Origin: a virus | Reading direction: 5' to 3' (one strand) | Virus record (IMG/VR): IMGVR_UViG_3300025668_000745 | Location: 1-64,000 of that record | Length of the DNA: 64,000 bases | Part shown: positions 54,350 through 62,333 of the stretch, piece by piece | Layout of the letters: each line of letters starts with the position of its first letter | Position numbering within the stretch: position 1 is the first letter of the stretch | Translations under genes and position numbers: made by a program | Notes under the pieces: model-generated | Databases searched by the model: none | What the model was told of the DNA's origin: nothing | The model's input: only the letters and a program-made list of their open reading frames with translations

Positions 54350-55532
54350 AACATACAATAGTATTAACCCCAGTAAAACAAATGAATTTATCATAACATG
54401 GGACACTGGCAAACGATGTAATTTTGACTGCGGCTATTGCGGCGATGACAGACATGACTTAGTGAGCAAGTTTCCAGACTTCGACGAGCTTGTTAAAGGT
54501 GTTGACTTTATTAAGAAATATTTAACAGTAATGATGCCGCATAGGAATAATCAAGTTGCTACACTTAGTTTAACAGGCGGAGAACCTACAGTTAATCCTA
54601 ATTTTTTACGATTAGCAACATATCTAAACGATCAATTTAAAGACTTTGAATACGAAGTTAAAACTATCTTAACTACAAACGGCAGTTTCCCTCAAAAAAA
54701 TATTCAACATTTGGTAGATAATTTTAGAGGAATCACTCTTAGTTATCATTGTGATAGTAAAGAAAAACTTAAAGAAAAAGTAAGAGAAAATATCCTTATT
54801 TTACATAAGAGTATGAAAAGTTTTAAAGTAAATCTTATGATGCATCCGTATGATAATTATTGGCAAGAATGTTTAGATTTAATCGATGTAATGGACGAGC
54901 ATAAAGTTAAGTATGTTCCAAGAGTAATTAATGGTTTAAAATATAGTCCAGAGCAAAGTGAATTTCTTACAAATTATTGGCAAAGGAAAAATAAAACTAA
55001 AACTGAAATAAAAGTAGAAAAAGTTGAATCAAAGCCACAAGAAGTTAAAAAAGAAAATGTCATACATCGAAAAATGAAAAAAGATGTTGAAAAAACATTT
55101 AACGAATTACGAAAAGATGAAACTAAAACTAATGTTATTCACGGCAGGCATTGTTGTAGTAAACACGAATTATCCTGCGGGTCAATGTGTGGATCTACGC
55201 AAAATCTTACATATGTTACCGATACAAGATTTCCAGAATGGTACTGCGGTGTAAATTGGTTCTTTTTACATCTCGAAAGTCAAACAGATCAAATATTTCA
55301 TCATCAAACCTGTCAAGCACAATACGGCAAAGGTAGGGGAGCAGTTGGTAAAATAAGTGAGTGGACAACTTTTACTGACAAAGTTGAAACTATGATAAAC
55401 ACAGGTAAAATGGAAACTATTCAATGTCCAAATAAAAAGTGTGGTTGCGGATTGTGTGCTACAAAGAGTATAGATAAAAATATGTTTAACAACTTAATGT
55501 CTAATCATATTAAGGGCGTAACATATGTCTGA
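54342..55532 (+). CDS. Radical SAM protein 8 (CxxxCxYC type with Cys-rich C-terminus)
   Basis: A 396-residue protein from ATG 54342, which gives the 8-base overlap ATGAATGA; an ATG at 54321 would add seven residues. Core: C26-NFD-C30-GY-C33, LTGGEPTVNP and TTNGS. No N-terminal twitch. A Lys/Glu linker (about residues 228-270) leads to a dense cysteine region: HCCSKHELSCGSMCGS, YCGVNW, CQAQYG and CPNKKCGCGLCA. That is ten or more cysteines, enough for one or two extra clusters. The split between core and cysteine domain by a charged linker is unusual among its neighbours. Confidence 0.87.
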   Translation: MNETYNSINPSKTNEFIITWDTGKRCNFDCGYCGDDRHDLVSKFPDFDELVKGVDFIKKYLTVMMPHRNNQVATLSLTGGEPTVNPNFLRLATYLNDQFKDFEYEVKTILTTNGSFPQKNIQHLVDNFRGITLSYHCDSKEKLKEKVRENILILHKSMKSFKVNLMMHPYDNYWQECLDLIDVMDEHKVKYVPRVINGLKYSPEQSEFLTNYWQRKNKTKTEIKVEKVESKPQEVKKENVIHRKMKKDVEKTFNELRKDETKTNVIHGRHCCSKHELSCGSMCGSTQNLTYVTDTRFPEWYCGVNWFFLHLESQTDQIFHHQTCQAQYGKGRGAVGKISEWTTFTDKVETMINTGKMETIQCPNKKCGCGLCATKSIDKNMFNNLMSNHIKGVTYV

Positions 55533-56751
55533 TAACAGTCTTGGTATTCATATCGAAATATCTTCTAACTGTAACAGCAGATGTTTAGACTGTGGACGAT
55601 TTGTCAAAGGTACAGACACTATTAATCCGTATGTTGATATTGGAAGTAAAGGCAATATCAGTATTTCGGCTATAGAAAATATTTTTGATAAATCTATATC
55701 AGAAACTGCACGATACGTAAATTTTACTGGAACTTATGGTGACTTTACCTTACATCCCAATGCATTAGATATAATGAAATGTATTTCTAATAAAATACAC
55801 CCGCACATAAAAAATAGAAATAAAAATGAGTTAACAGATAAAATAAGATTACTTGCTGAAACAAATGGCGGAGCAAGAGACGACGAATGGTGGCACAAGT
55901 TTGGTGACTACATCTTAAAATATTTTGATAAAGGTAGTTTAGTTATATTTGCATTAGACGGCACCGACAACGACACGCACCAAATGTACCGTCGAGGTGT
56001 TGACTTTGATACAGTGTTACGACATGCAAAAATTTTAATTGATAAAGGTATACGAACACGTTGGAGCTTTATAAGTTTTGCGCACAATGAACATCAACTC
56101 GACGAAGCAAAGCAAATGGCTAACGAAATAGGATTTACACAATTTCGAATTAGAAGATCAAGGCTACGCCATAATCCAAAAACAATTACAAATGTAAAAC
56201 AAAAAAAGAAAAACATAAGTGATAAACAAATATCAAAGTCTCAGATGTATACAGACTTAGTAAAAGAAAAAGAACATAGTGTTGTAAATGATGTTCCTAA
56301 GCCGTGGTATAAAAAGAAGATTGACGATTATGTAAATGAAACTTCTATTGAGTGCGAATGGAAAAAGAAACAACAAATTAGTATAGACTATACAGGAAGA
56401 GTTTGGCAATGTTGTTACTTTAGTAATTTTTATCATTATAACTTAAATCTGCCAGACTACGAACATGTGTCAAATAATGCATATGATTACAATTATAATA
56501 ACCAAAACTACGAACGGTTAAGTGTCTACGAGGATAGATACAATGACAAATGGAATAATATAAATCATAGAACACTTAGTAATATTTTAGGACACGATTT
56601 CTTCACAACAGATTTGCCTGATAGTTTTAATAACACTACAGAGCATAAACATAATCCAAGAATTGTACGATGTAGCAAATTTTGTGGAGAAAAGTCAAGA
56701 ACTTTAGATAAGAAGCTAACATCTATTAATAAAGAAAAAGAGGAACAATAA
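55525..56751 (+). CDS. Radical SAM protein 9 ('GDP' type, fused C-terminal cysteine domain)
   Basis: A 408-residue protein with C16-NSR-C20-LD-C23 and, instead of GGEP, FTGTYGDFTLHP. ALDGTDND and FAHNEHQLDEAKQMA mark it as a relative of proteins 1 and 2. The C-terminal half has ECEW, YTGRVWQCCYF and CSKFCG, which are the motifs encoded separately by 47071-47463. It is therefore the fused form of the split pair. It begins at ATGTCTGA, an 8-base overlap with the upstream gene. A Lys-rich loop near residues 215-245 lies between core and cysteine domain. Confidence 0.88.
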   Translation: MSDNSLGIHIEISSNCNSRCLDCGRFVKGTDTINPYVDIGSKGNISISAIENIFDKSISETARYVNFTGTYGDFTLHPNALDIMKCISNKIHPHIKNRNKNELTDKIRLLAETNGGARDDEWWHKFGDYILKYFDKGSLVIFALDGTDNDTHQMYRRGVDFDTVLRHAKILIDKGIRTRWSFISFAHNEHQLDEAKQMANEIGFTQFRIRRSRLRHNPKTITNVKQKKKNISDKQISKSQMYTDLVKEKEHSVVNDVPKPWYKKKIDDYVNETSIECEWKKKQQISIDYTGRVWQCCYFSNFYHYNLNLPDYEHVSNNAYDYNYNNQNYERLSVYEDRYNDKWNNINHRTLSNILGHDFFTTDLPDSFNNTTEHKHNPRIVRCSKFCGEKSRTLDKKLTSINKEKEEQ

Positions 56752-58158
56752 ATGACTTACAAATCGCCGTCAGACACATTTTGCTTACTGCCTTGGGTAC
56801 ATTTAAGTACAAGACCGGACGGCAGTATGCGAGTATGTTGCACAGCTAATGCAAGTAGTGTTGGCGCAACCAATGACAAAGAGCACGGCGGCCAAGTTGG
56901 CATCCTTAAAACTGAAGACGGTAAGCCTAATAATTTAAATGTTAGTGATTTTGAATCAGCATGGAACAGCACATACATGAAAAATGTGCGTAAGCAGATG
57001 CTTAATGGTGAAAAGCCACCCAGTTGTATAAAATGCTTTAAAGAAGAAGCGGCTGGTCACAATTCAAAGCGTATGTGGGAAACACATTATTGGAGCCAGA
57101 GAGTTGATGTTGATAAAATTATTGCTGACACAAAAGAAGACGGATCAGTTCCACCTCAACTTGCGTACATTGATTTACGCTTTGGTACTAAGTGTCAGTT
57201 AGCATGTGTTATGTGTAGCCCACATGATAGTTCAGGTTGGATTAAAGATTATAAAGCAATTTTTCCTGCTGTAGAAAACGCCAGTCTTAAAGAAACAATG
57301 CAATGGCAAGACAAAGGAAGTTATAATGGTAGTAGTTATAACTGGCATAAACAAAATCCTACTTTCTGGAAACAGTTTTATGAACAAATGCCAAGTATGC
57401 AGCAGATCTATTTTGCAGGCGGCGAAAGTCTTATTATTGAAGAACACTATGAAATACTTGAACACGCAATTAAAATGGGATATGCTAAAGATTTAGAGCT
57501 ACGCTATAATTCAAACGGTGTTGAATGGCGTGAGGATTTATTTGATTTATGGAAAGAATTTAAACTTGTACGATTCCATTATTCAGTAGACAGTATACAC
57601 GAAATGAATGACTATATACGTTATCCAAGTGTATGGAGTAGAACAAGTGAAGTCTTTCATATATTAGATAACGAAACAAGTAATAACGTAGAAGTTACAG
57701 TTGCATGTGCAGTGCAAGCTCTTAATATATATTATTTGCCCGACTTTATAAAATGGAAACTTAACGAAGGATTTAAAAAGATTAATATGTGGCCTTTTGG
57801 CGCCGGCGGTATTAACTATCACTTTGTATATCATCCACCGCATTTAAATGTAAAAGTTTTACCCAAATGGTTTAAAGAAGAATGCCGTAAGAAGTATGAA
57901 GAATTTTATCCGTGGTGGGAAGCTAATTGGGAAAAGGGTGTACCGAGCTGGCACAAAGGCAAAGTTGATTACGACAAATGGCGCAGTGCAAGTTATGGTA
58001 TTGATAGATTAGAAGGAATGTTAACGTTTATGGAAAGCGAAGACTGGAGTGTGCGACTTCCTGAAATGAAAGAATTTTTAGATTTATGTGACACACAACG
58101 CGGCATAACTTTTGCAGAAACTTTTCCTGAAATGAAGGATATATTTAAGGATGTCTAA
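56752..58158 (+). CDS. Radical SAM protein 10 (N-terminal twitch type, extended)
   Basis: A 468-residue protein. Twitch: FCLLPWVH (C11), MRVCC (C29, C30), then an insertion with KTEDGKPNNLNVSDFES, and C92-IK-C95-FKEEAAG. Core: C148-QLA-C152-VM-C155, FAGGESLI (Ser replaces Pro), YNSNG and SVDSI. The insertion and the DLRFGxxCxLAC line pair it with protein 11. It starts one base after the previous stop with GAGGAA as ribosome site. Confidence 0.9.
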   Translation: MTYKSPSDTFCLLPWVHLSTRPDGSMRVCCTANASSVGATNDKEHGGQVGILKTEDGKPNNLNVSDFESAWNSTYMKNVRKQMLNGEKPPSCIKCFKEEAAGHNSKRMWETHYWSQRVDVDKIIADTKEDGSVPPQLAYIDLRFGTKCQLACVMCSPHDSSGWIKDYKAIFPAVENASLKETMQWQDKGSYNGSSYNWHKQNPTFWKQFYEQMPSMQQIYFAGGESLIIEEHYEILEHAIKMGYAKDLELRYNSNGVEWREDLFDLWKEFKLVRFHYSVDSIHEMNDYIRYPSVWSRTSEVFHILDNETSNNVEVTVACAVQALNIYYLPDFIKWKLNEGFKKINMWPFGAGGINYHFVYHPPHLNVKVLPKWFKEECRKKYEEFYPWWEANWEKGVPSWHKGKVDYDKWRSASYGIDRLEGMLTFMESEDWSVRLPEMKEFLDLCDTQRGITFAETFPEMKDIFKDV

Positions 58159-59473
58159 CACCTTTTGTCCTATTCCCTGGATATTTCAAGCAGTACGTAA
58201 TAACGGCGATATTAGAGTATGTTGTCAAGCAAACGTAACTAAAAATCAAGGTGTTGTTAGACACGAAGACGGCAAACCGTATAATGCCGGAAGAGATGAT
58301 ATGTCAAAAGCACGTAATGCAACTCTTATGAAAGAAATACGGAAAAATATGCTTGACGGAGTATGGAGTGAAGAGTGTACTCGGTGTATGAACGAAGAAG
58401 CAAGTGGGTTAAACAGTCGAAGACAGTACGAATTAGAAAATTGGAAATTTGATTTAGACGAAGCAGCATCTATAACTGAGTTAGACGGATCTATATCTCA
58501 ACCTCCAATAAGTTATTATGATTTACGCTTTGGTAATATGTGCAACCTTGCATGTCGTATGTGTGGCCCAACTGACAGCCATACCTGGTATGAACAGTGG
58601 ATAGATTATCACGGCGGCGACGGATATGATGATACTCATGGTAGAGTTACGTTAAAGAAAAATGAAAAAGGAAGATTATATACCAACGATTATGATTGGC
58701 ACAACAGCGAAAGTTTTTGGGAACAAATAGAAAAAAATATTTCAAATATTGACCATGTATATATGGCCGGCGGCGAGCCAATGATGATTGAACGTCATTA
58801 CGAGTTTTTACAAAAGTGTATAGACAGCGGTTATGCAAAAAAAATTATTATTGAATATAATACAAATATGACAACTTTGCCTGATCGAGTATTAAAAATG
58901 TGGACATATTTTAAACAAGTAAGAGTTGGCGCAAGTATAGACGGAATGGGTGATGTTGTTGAATATCAACGTTGGCCACTAAAATGGAAAAGTGCATATC
59001 GTAATTTAAAAAAACTTGATGACTATGCGTATAACAATAAAAATATTATTGCTTGGATAGCATTTACAGTTACAGCATACAACGTATGGCATACACCAGA
59101 ATTTATGTGGTGGAAATTAAAAGAAAGCGGATTTAAAGCAATTAACAGCACTAAGAAACGTCCTATTATTACACATCATGTTGCTCACGGACCAAAAAGA
59201 GCAAACATTAAGATTTTGACACCTGAGCTTAAAATAAAATTACAAGAATATTATAACGAATGGATTGATCGTGTTAATGGCGATAACGAAATTACACCTT
59301 TACAAAAAGAAAAATTTGCTGATATATTAGCAAGTATTTTAAAATTCTCCAATAGTGCAGATATGAGTGATCAAATACCGCAGTTTATAAAATTTACTAA
59401 ATATCTCGACGATACTCGTAAGCAAGATATATTATCAATTGCGCCAGAATACAAGGATTTATTTGATGGCTGA
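58151..59473 (+). CDS. Radical SAM protein 11 (N-terminal twitch type, extended)
   Basis: A 440-residue close paralogue of protein 10. Twitch: FCPIPWIF (C6), IRVCC (C24, C25), an insertion with RHEDGKPYNAGRDDMSKARN, and C76-TR-C79-MNEEASG. Core: C131-NLA-C135-RM-C138, MAGGEPMMIERHYEFLQ (compare FAGGESLIIEEHYEILE in protein 10), EYNTN and SIDGM. The pair probably arose by local duplication. An 8-base overlap ATGTCTAA joins them. Confidence 0.91.
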   Translation: MSNTFCPIPWIFQAVRNNGDIRVCCQANVTKNQGVVRHEDGKPYNAGRDDMSKARNATLMKEIRKNMLDGVWSEECTRCMNEEASGLNSRRQYELENWKFDLDEAASITELDGSISQPPISYYDLRFGNMCNLACRMCGPTDSHTWYEQWIDYHGGDGYDDTHGRVTLKKNEKGRLYTNDYDWHNSESFWEQIEKNISNIDHVYMAGGEPMMIERHYEFLQKCIDSGYAKKIIIEYNTNMTTLPDRVLKMWTYFKQVRVGASIDGMGDVVEYQRWPLKWKSAYRNLKKLDDYAYNNKNIIAWIAFTVTAYNVWHTPEFMWWKLKESGFKAINSTKKRPIITHHVAHGPKRANIKILTPELKIKLQEYYNEWIDRVNGDNEITPLQKEKFADILASILKFSNSADMSDQIPQFIKFTKYLDDTRKQDILSIAPEYKDLFDG

Positions 59474-60473
59474 CTTTCTACCAATGATGTATCAAGATAG
59501 TCCAATAACTAAAGTACTCCAAGAATCAACAACTTTTAACTTTGCTACTACAGTATCAGATTATTGTAATTACTCGTGTCATTACTGCTGGCCTGGAGCA
59601 CATGCTGGAACAATGAAACTTCCGCCACCTACAGATATATTCAAGCATAATATTAAAAAATATTGCAAATGGGTTAAAAAACATAACCCAAAAATAGAAA
59701 ATTTTTATTTTCATTATAGCGGCGGCGAGCCTTCTATGTTCCCCCATATGTCTGATTACCTAAAGTTTGTTGCTGATGAAATACCTAATGGGTATAGCGG
59801 ATTGCAAACAAACGGATCTCGAACAATTAGATGGTGGGAGAAAAATTTACCAAATCTTCATTCATTATCGATAAGTGTACATGTTGGTAGCGCAGATCCT
59901 AATCATTTAATAGAACTTGCAAAACTTTGTGAAGAACACAAAGTAGATTACAATCTAAATGTTGCAGCCGATCTTCGAAATAAAAAGAAAGTATTAAAAT
60001 TTTTAGAATTATTTTCTAAAAATAATCTACAAACGGGATTTCATCTAATACAAGAAATACACGAAACCTGGGACGATAATGATCTACACACTAATAAAGA
60101 GTTTTATGAGGCGTGTGATAGTTTTACAGCGCATTATCAAGATCGTAATAGTAATTCAGAGTTACAACGTAAAGTAACATTTGAAACAGAAGATTCAAAG
60201 AAACCAATTAAGTTTGATGAAATGCAGAGAAGTTCAATGAGGGGAGATTGGACTGGATATGATTGTAATACACCGGCACAATTTATGATGATTAATTCAC
60301 AAGGTCATTTATATATATCTTGTGGTAATAAAATTGGACCACTAATTAAAAAAATTGATTTATTTAAATCTAAATTATCAGTTATTCCTGCACAACCTTG
60401 GGTGCGTTGTACAACTGGATATTGTAAGTGTACAGGCTTATGGCATGCCAATAAACAATTAGTAATAAAGTAG
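59466..60473 (+). CDS. Radical SAM protein 12 (CxxxCxYCWP type)
   Basis: A 335-residue protein from ATG 59466 (overlap ATGGCTGA). Core: C34-NYS-C38-HY-C41-WP, SGGEPSMFPH and QTNGS; SISVHVG replaces the SxDG strand. C-terminal cysteines are few: YDC, ISCGNK, RCTTGYCKC, resembling a short SPASM-like tail. The CNYxCxYCWP line and the SGGEP(S/T)FHP-like line link it to the next gene, despite that gene's different base composition. It is the last gene of the coupled operon; a new promoter starts at its stop codon. Confidence 0.88.
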   Translation: MADFLPMMYQDSPITKVLQESTTFNFATTVSDYCNYSCHYCWPGAHAGTMKLPPPTDIFKHNIKKYCKWVKKHNPKIENFYFHYSGGEPSMFPHMSDYLKFVADEIPNGYSGLQTNGSRTIRWWEKNLPNLHSLSISVHVGSADPNHLIELAKLCEEHKVDYNLNVAADLRNKKKVLKFLELFSKNNLQTGFHLIQEIHETWDDNDLHTNKEFYEACDSFTAHYQDRNSNSELQRKVTFETEDSKKPIKFDEMQRSSMRGDWTGYDCNTPAQFMMINSQGHLYISCGNKIGPLIKKIDLFKSKLSVIPAQPWVRCTTGYCKCTGLWHANKQLVIK

Positions 60474-60502
60474 TTGACTTTTGCAAACAAAGAATGTAAT
60501 AT
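60474..60502 (+). promoter_or_regulatory. Sigma70-type promoter giving a possibly leaderless mRNA
   Basis: TTGACT (60474-60479), a 17-base spacer and TAATAT (60497-60502). Transcription would begin about base 60509, the A of the next ATG, and no Shine-Dalgarno sequence lies in front of that ATG. The -10 matches only 4 of 6. Confidence 0.5.
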
Positions 60503-60508
60503 ATTAAT

Positions 60509-61627
60509 ATGAGCGAAGATTTAAAATGGTCAAATTATGACTTTACTAAAATACCTTTTGACGACATTGTCTCTGTGGGGCAACGTACTCTGCTGTATCG
60601 TGATATATTTACTGTATCATGGTTACTTGGACGTTTCTGCAACTACAAGTGTTCCTACTGTTGGCCCTATGCCCGAAGTGACCGTAAAGATCACAGACCT
60701 ACCGAGCTCTGCTTGCGAACAGTGGATGAAATTAAACGTCAAGCCAGAGACAACGGCTTCAATTCTTTCCACTTCTCCTTGTCAGGAGGAGAGCCTACTT
60801 TCCATCCTGGATACTTGGACATACTAAAGCACTTAGCTGACGATGTAGATAATACTAACTATACAAGTGTACACATGACATCAAACTGTAGTCGCAACAT
60901 GCGTTGGTTTGAACAGTATGTAGAAGCAGTTAAACCATTTCATAGAGCAAGCATTACAGCAAGCCTGCACACAGAACACTTAAACACAAAGGAGAAGATG
61001 CAGGACTTTGCAGATAAACTAATCCTGTGTCAAGAACACGATGTACAAGTTACAATTAATATGGTCATGGTGCCGGACTGGTTTGAACGTGATTGGGAAA
61101 ATGCACTGTTCTTTCACGAACAAGGTATCAACGTTACTCTTAAACCACAATCAGACCCTACTGCTTCTAAAGTTGTTGACGGATACAAACCGGAAGACCT
61201 AAAACGTTTACATAACGGTATGCCGCAACGTGCATATACAGAAAGCAAACGTAAGTGGGAAGGTAGACCAAAACCTGCCTTTCAAATTCCACAAGGAGCA
61301 GACGGGAAACTTGATGCAAGTGTGCCTTGGCATTTTCAAGTAGAGTTTAAAGACTCAACAGGTAAAAAATGGTTCATGGATCAAGCAGAAAGATTTAATG
61401 CATTTAATTTTAATAAGTTTGAAGGATGGCGATGTAATGCAGGGTATCAAGGAATTATTATACGTGAACCGGACGGTTCAGTAAAGCGTAGTTATAGCTG
61501 TCATGATACGCCTCTTGGTAACATAGAAACAGGATTTAAGTTATTTGACAAACCTATGCCATGTATAACTAAATCCTGTGTAAGTAGTGCAGATAGTAAA
61601 ATACCTAAGACTAAAATTATTTCTTAA
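60509..61627 (+). CDS. Radical SAM protein 13 (CxxxCxYCWP type, different base composition)
   Basis: A 372-residue protein. Core: C44-NYK-C48-SY-C51-WP, SLSGGEPTFHPGYLDILKHL, MTSNCS and SITASLH. The C-terminus has a CNAGYQGI segment, GSVKRSYSCHDT and PCITKSC, a SPASM-like set. Bases 60661-60720 are 55% G+C by count, against 22% at 59641-59700 in protein 12, and codon choice shifts to match. Later parts of the gene are less extreme. This suggests recent acquisition from a richer genome. It is not coupled to the upstream operon, has its own promoter and lacks a visible ribosome site. Its end overlaps the convergent nitroreductase gene by 11 bases. Confidence 0.9.
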   Translation: MSEDLKWSNYDFTKIPFDDIVSVGQRTLLYRDIFTVSWLLGRFCNYKCSYCWPYARSDRKDHRPTELCLRTVDEIKRQARDNGFNSFHFSLSGGEPTFHPGYLDILKHLADDVDNTNYTSVHMTSNCSRNMRWFEQYVEAVKPFHRASITASLHTEHLNTKEKMQDFADKLILCQEHDVQVTINMVMVPDWFERDWENALFFHEQGINVTLKPQSDPTASKVVDGYKPEDLKRLHNGMPQRAYTESKRKWEGRPKPAFQIPQGADGKLDASVPWHFQVEFKDSTGKKWFMDQAERFNAFNFNKFEGWRCNAGYQGIIIREPDGSVKRSYSCHDTPLGNIETGFKLFDKPMPCITKSCVSSADSKIPKTKIIS

Positions 61628-62249
61628 ATACTACCGGAATTTCTTCTTTTATACGTCTTTCAATCTTTACATTTTCTGTATGATGCTCACGTCTTTGTCT
61701 TGTGCTATCTTTAAATCCGATACCCATTAAAAGTATACTTGGATTATCAAACCCTAAAATTTCTTCAACTTCTGATTTATCGTAACATGCACAACACCCT
61801 GTTTGATAACCTAACATTGTAGCAATAACATTTAAATAGCCAGCAGCAATACCTACAGCCATTTCTCTATCACGTCTTAACATGTTGTTATCTGATTCGT
61901 CATTATTTTTAAACTTTTTGTTATATTGTGCAGACATATCATTTGCTTCAAATGCAACAAGTAAGTTTGCAAGTGTTTGTGGATTTGTACATTCTACTCT
62001 ATCTCCTGTTTCAGGATCAGCATATCCTAATCCTAATGAATTGGCATGTACTTGTTCTATAATATTTCTGTCTGTAATAAAGTGGGCTTTGTAAAACGCA
62101 AAGTTTTGTTTGCTCGGACAGTTAGTAACAGCGTGTACTAAAACATCAATATCCTCTTCTGGAATACTTTTACTAAGATCCCAATTTCGTTGTGTATGTT
62201 GGCTTTTGATTACTGATTTTTTAATCTCGTTGCGAAAGTCTAATTCCAT
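61617..62249 (-). CDS. Nitroreductase-family flavoprotein
   Basis: A 210-residue protein of nitroreductase size and layout. The N-terminal helix with QRNWD followed by IPEEDIDVLVHAVTNCPSKQ and NFAFYKAHFI matches the FMN-phosphate and dimer contact region. AAGYLNVIATMLGYQTGCCA is the second conserved helix, and ILLMGIGFKD the last strand. Such enzymes use FMN and NAD(P)H to reduce nitro groups, quinones or other substrates, or dehydrogenate substrates. It might supply electrons or act on a product of the neighbouring radical-SAM and oxygenase genes, which is inference. It runs against the upstream operon and has a late-type promoter (62271-62278). Confidence 0.72.
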   Translation of the reverse strand: MELDFRNEIKKSVIKSQHTQRNWDLSKSIPEEDIDVLVHAVTNCPSKQNFAFYKAHFITDRNIIEQVHANSLGLGYADPETGDRVECTNPQTLANLLVAFEANDMSAQYNKKFKNNDESDNNMLRRDREMAVGIAAGYLNVIATMLGYQTGCCACYDKSEVEEILGFDNPSILLMGIGFKDSTRQRREHHTENVKIERRIKEEIPVVFKK

Positions 62250-62270
62250 AATGAATACTCCTTGTACTAT

Positions 62271-62278
62271 TATTTATT
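62271..62278 (-). promoter_or_regulatory. Late promoter for the nitroreductase gene
   Basis: The minus strand reads GAATAAATA (AATAAATA, 7 of 8 to consensus), then ATAGTACAAGGAG and the ATG at 62249. Layout is the same as at the tail genes, so this gene is probably expressed late. Confidence 0.6.
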
Positions 62279-62333
62279 CAAATATGTATTATAACTAAAC
62301 CGATATGCATAATTACTTATAAAGGAAGCAAAA

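Noticed and set aside
38067-60473. RiPP (ribosomal peptide) gene cluster interpretation of the radical-SAM block
   Set aside because: No precursor with leader and core repeats, no transporter, peptidase or RRE-like N-terminal domain was recognised; the glycosyltransferase/SGNH context favours a glycan. Not excluded, only unsupported.
60537-60827. Plus-strand reading frame of 96 codons inside radical-SAM protein 13
   Set aside because: It is in another frame of a gene with clear radical-SAM motifs; it exists because the local G+C is high and stops are rare.
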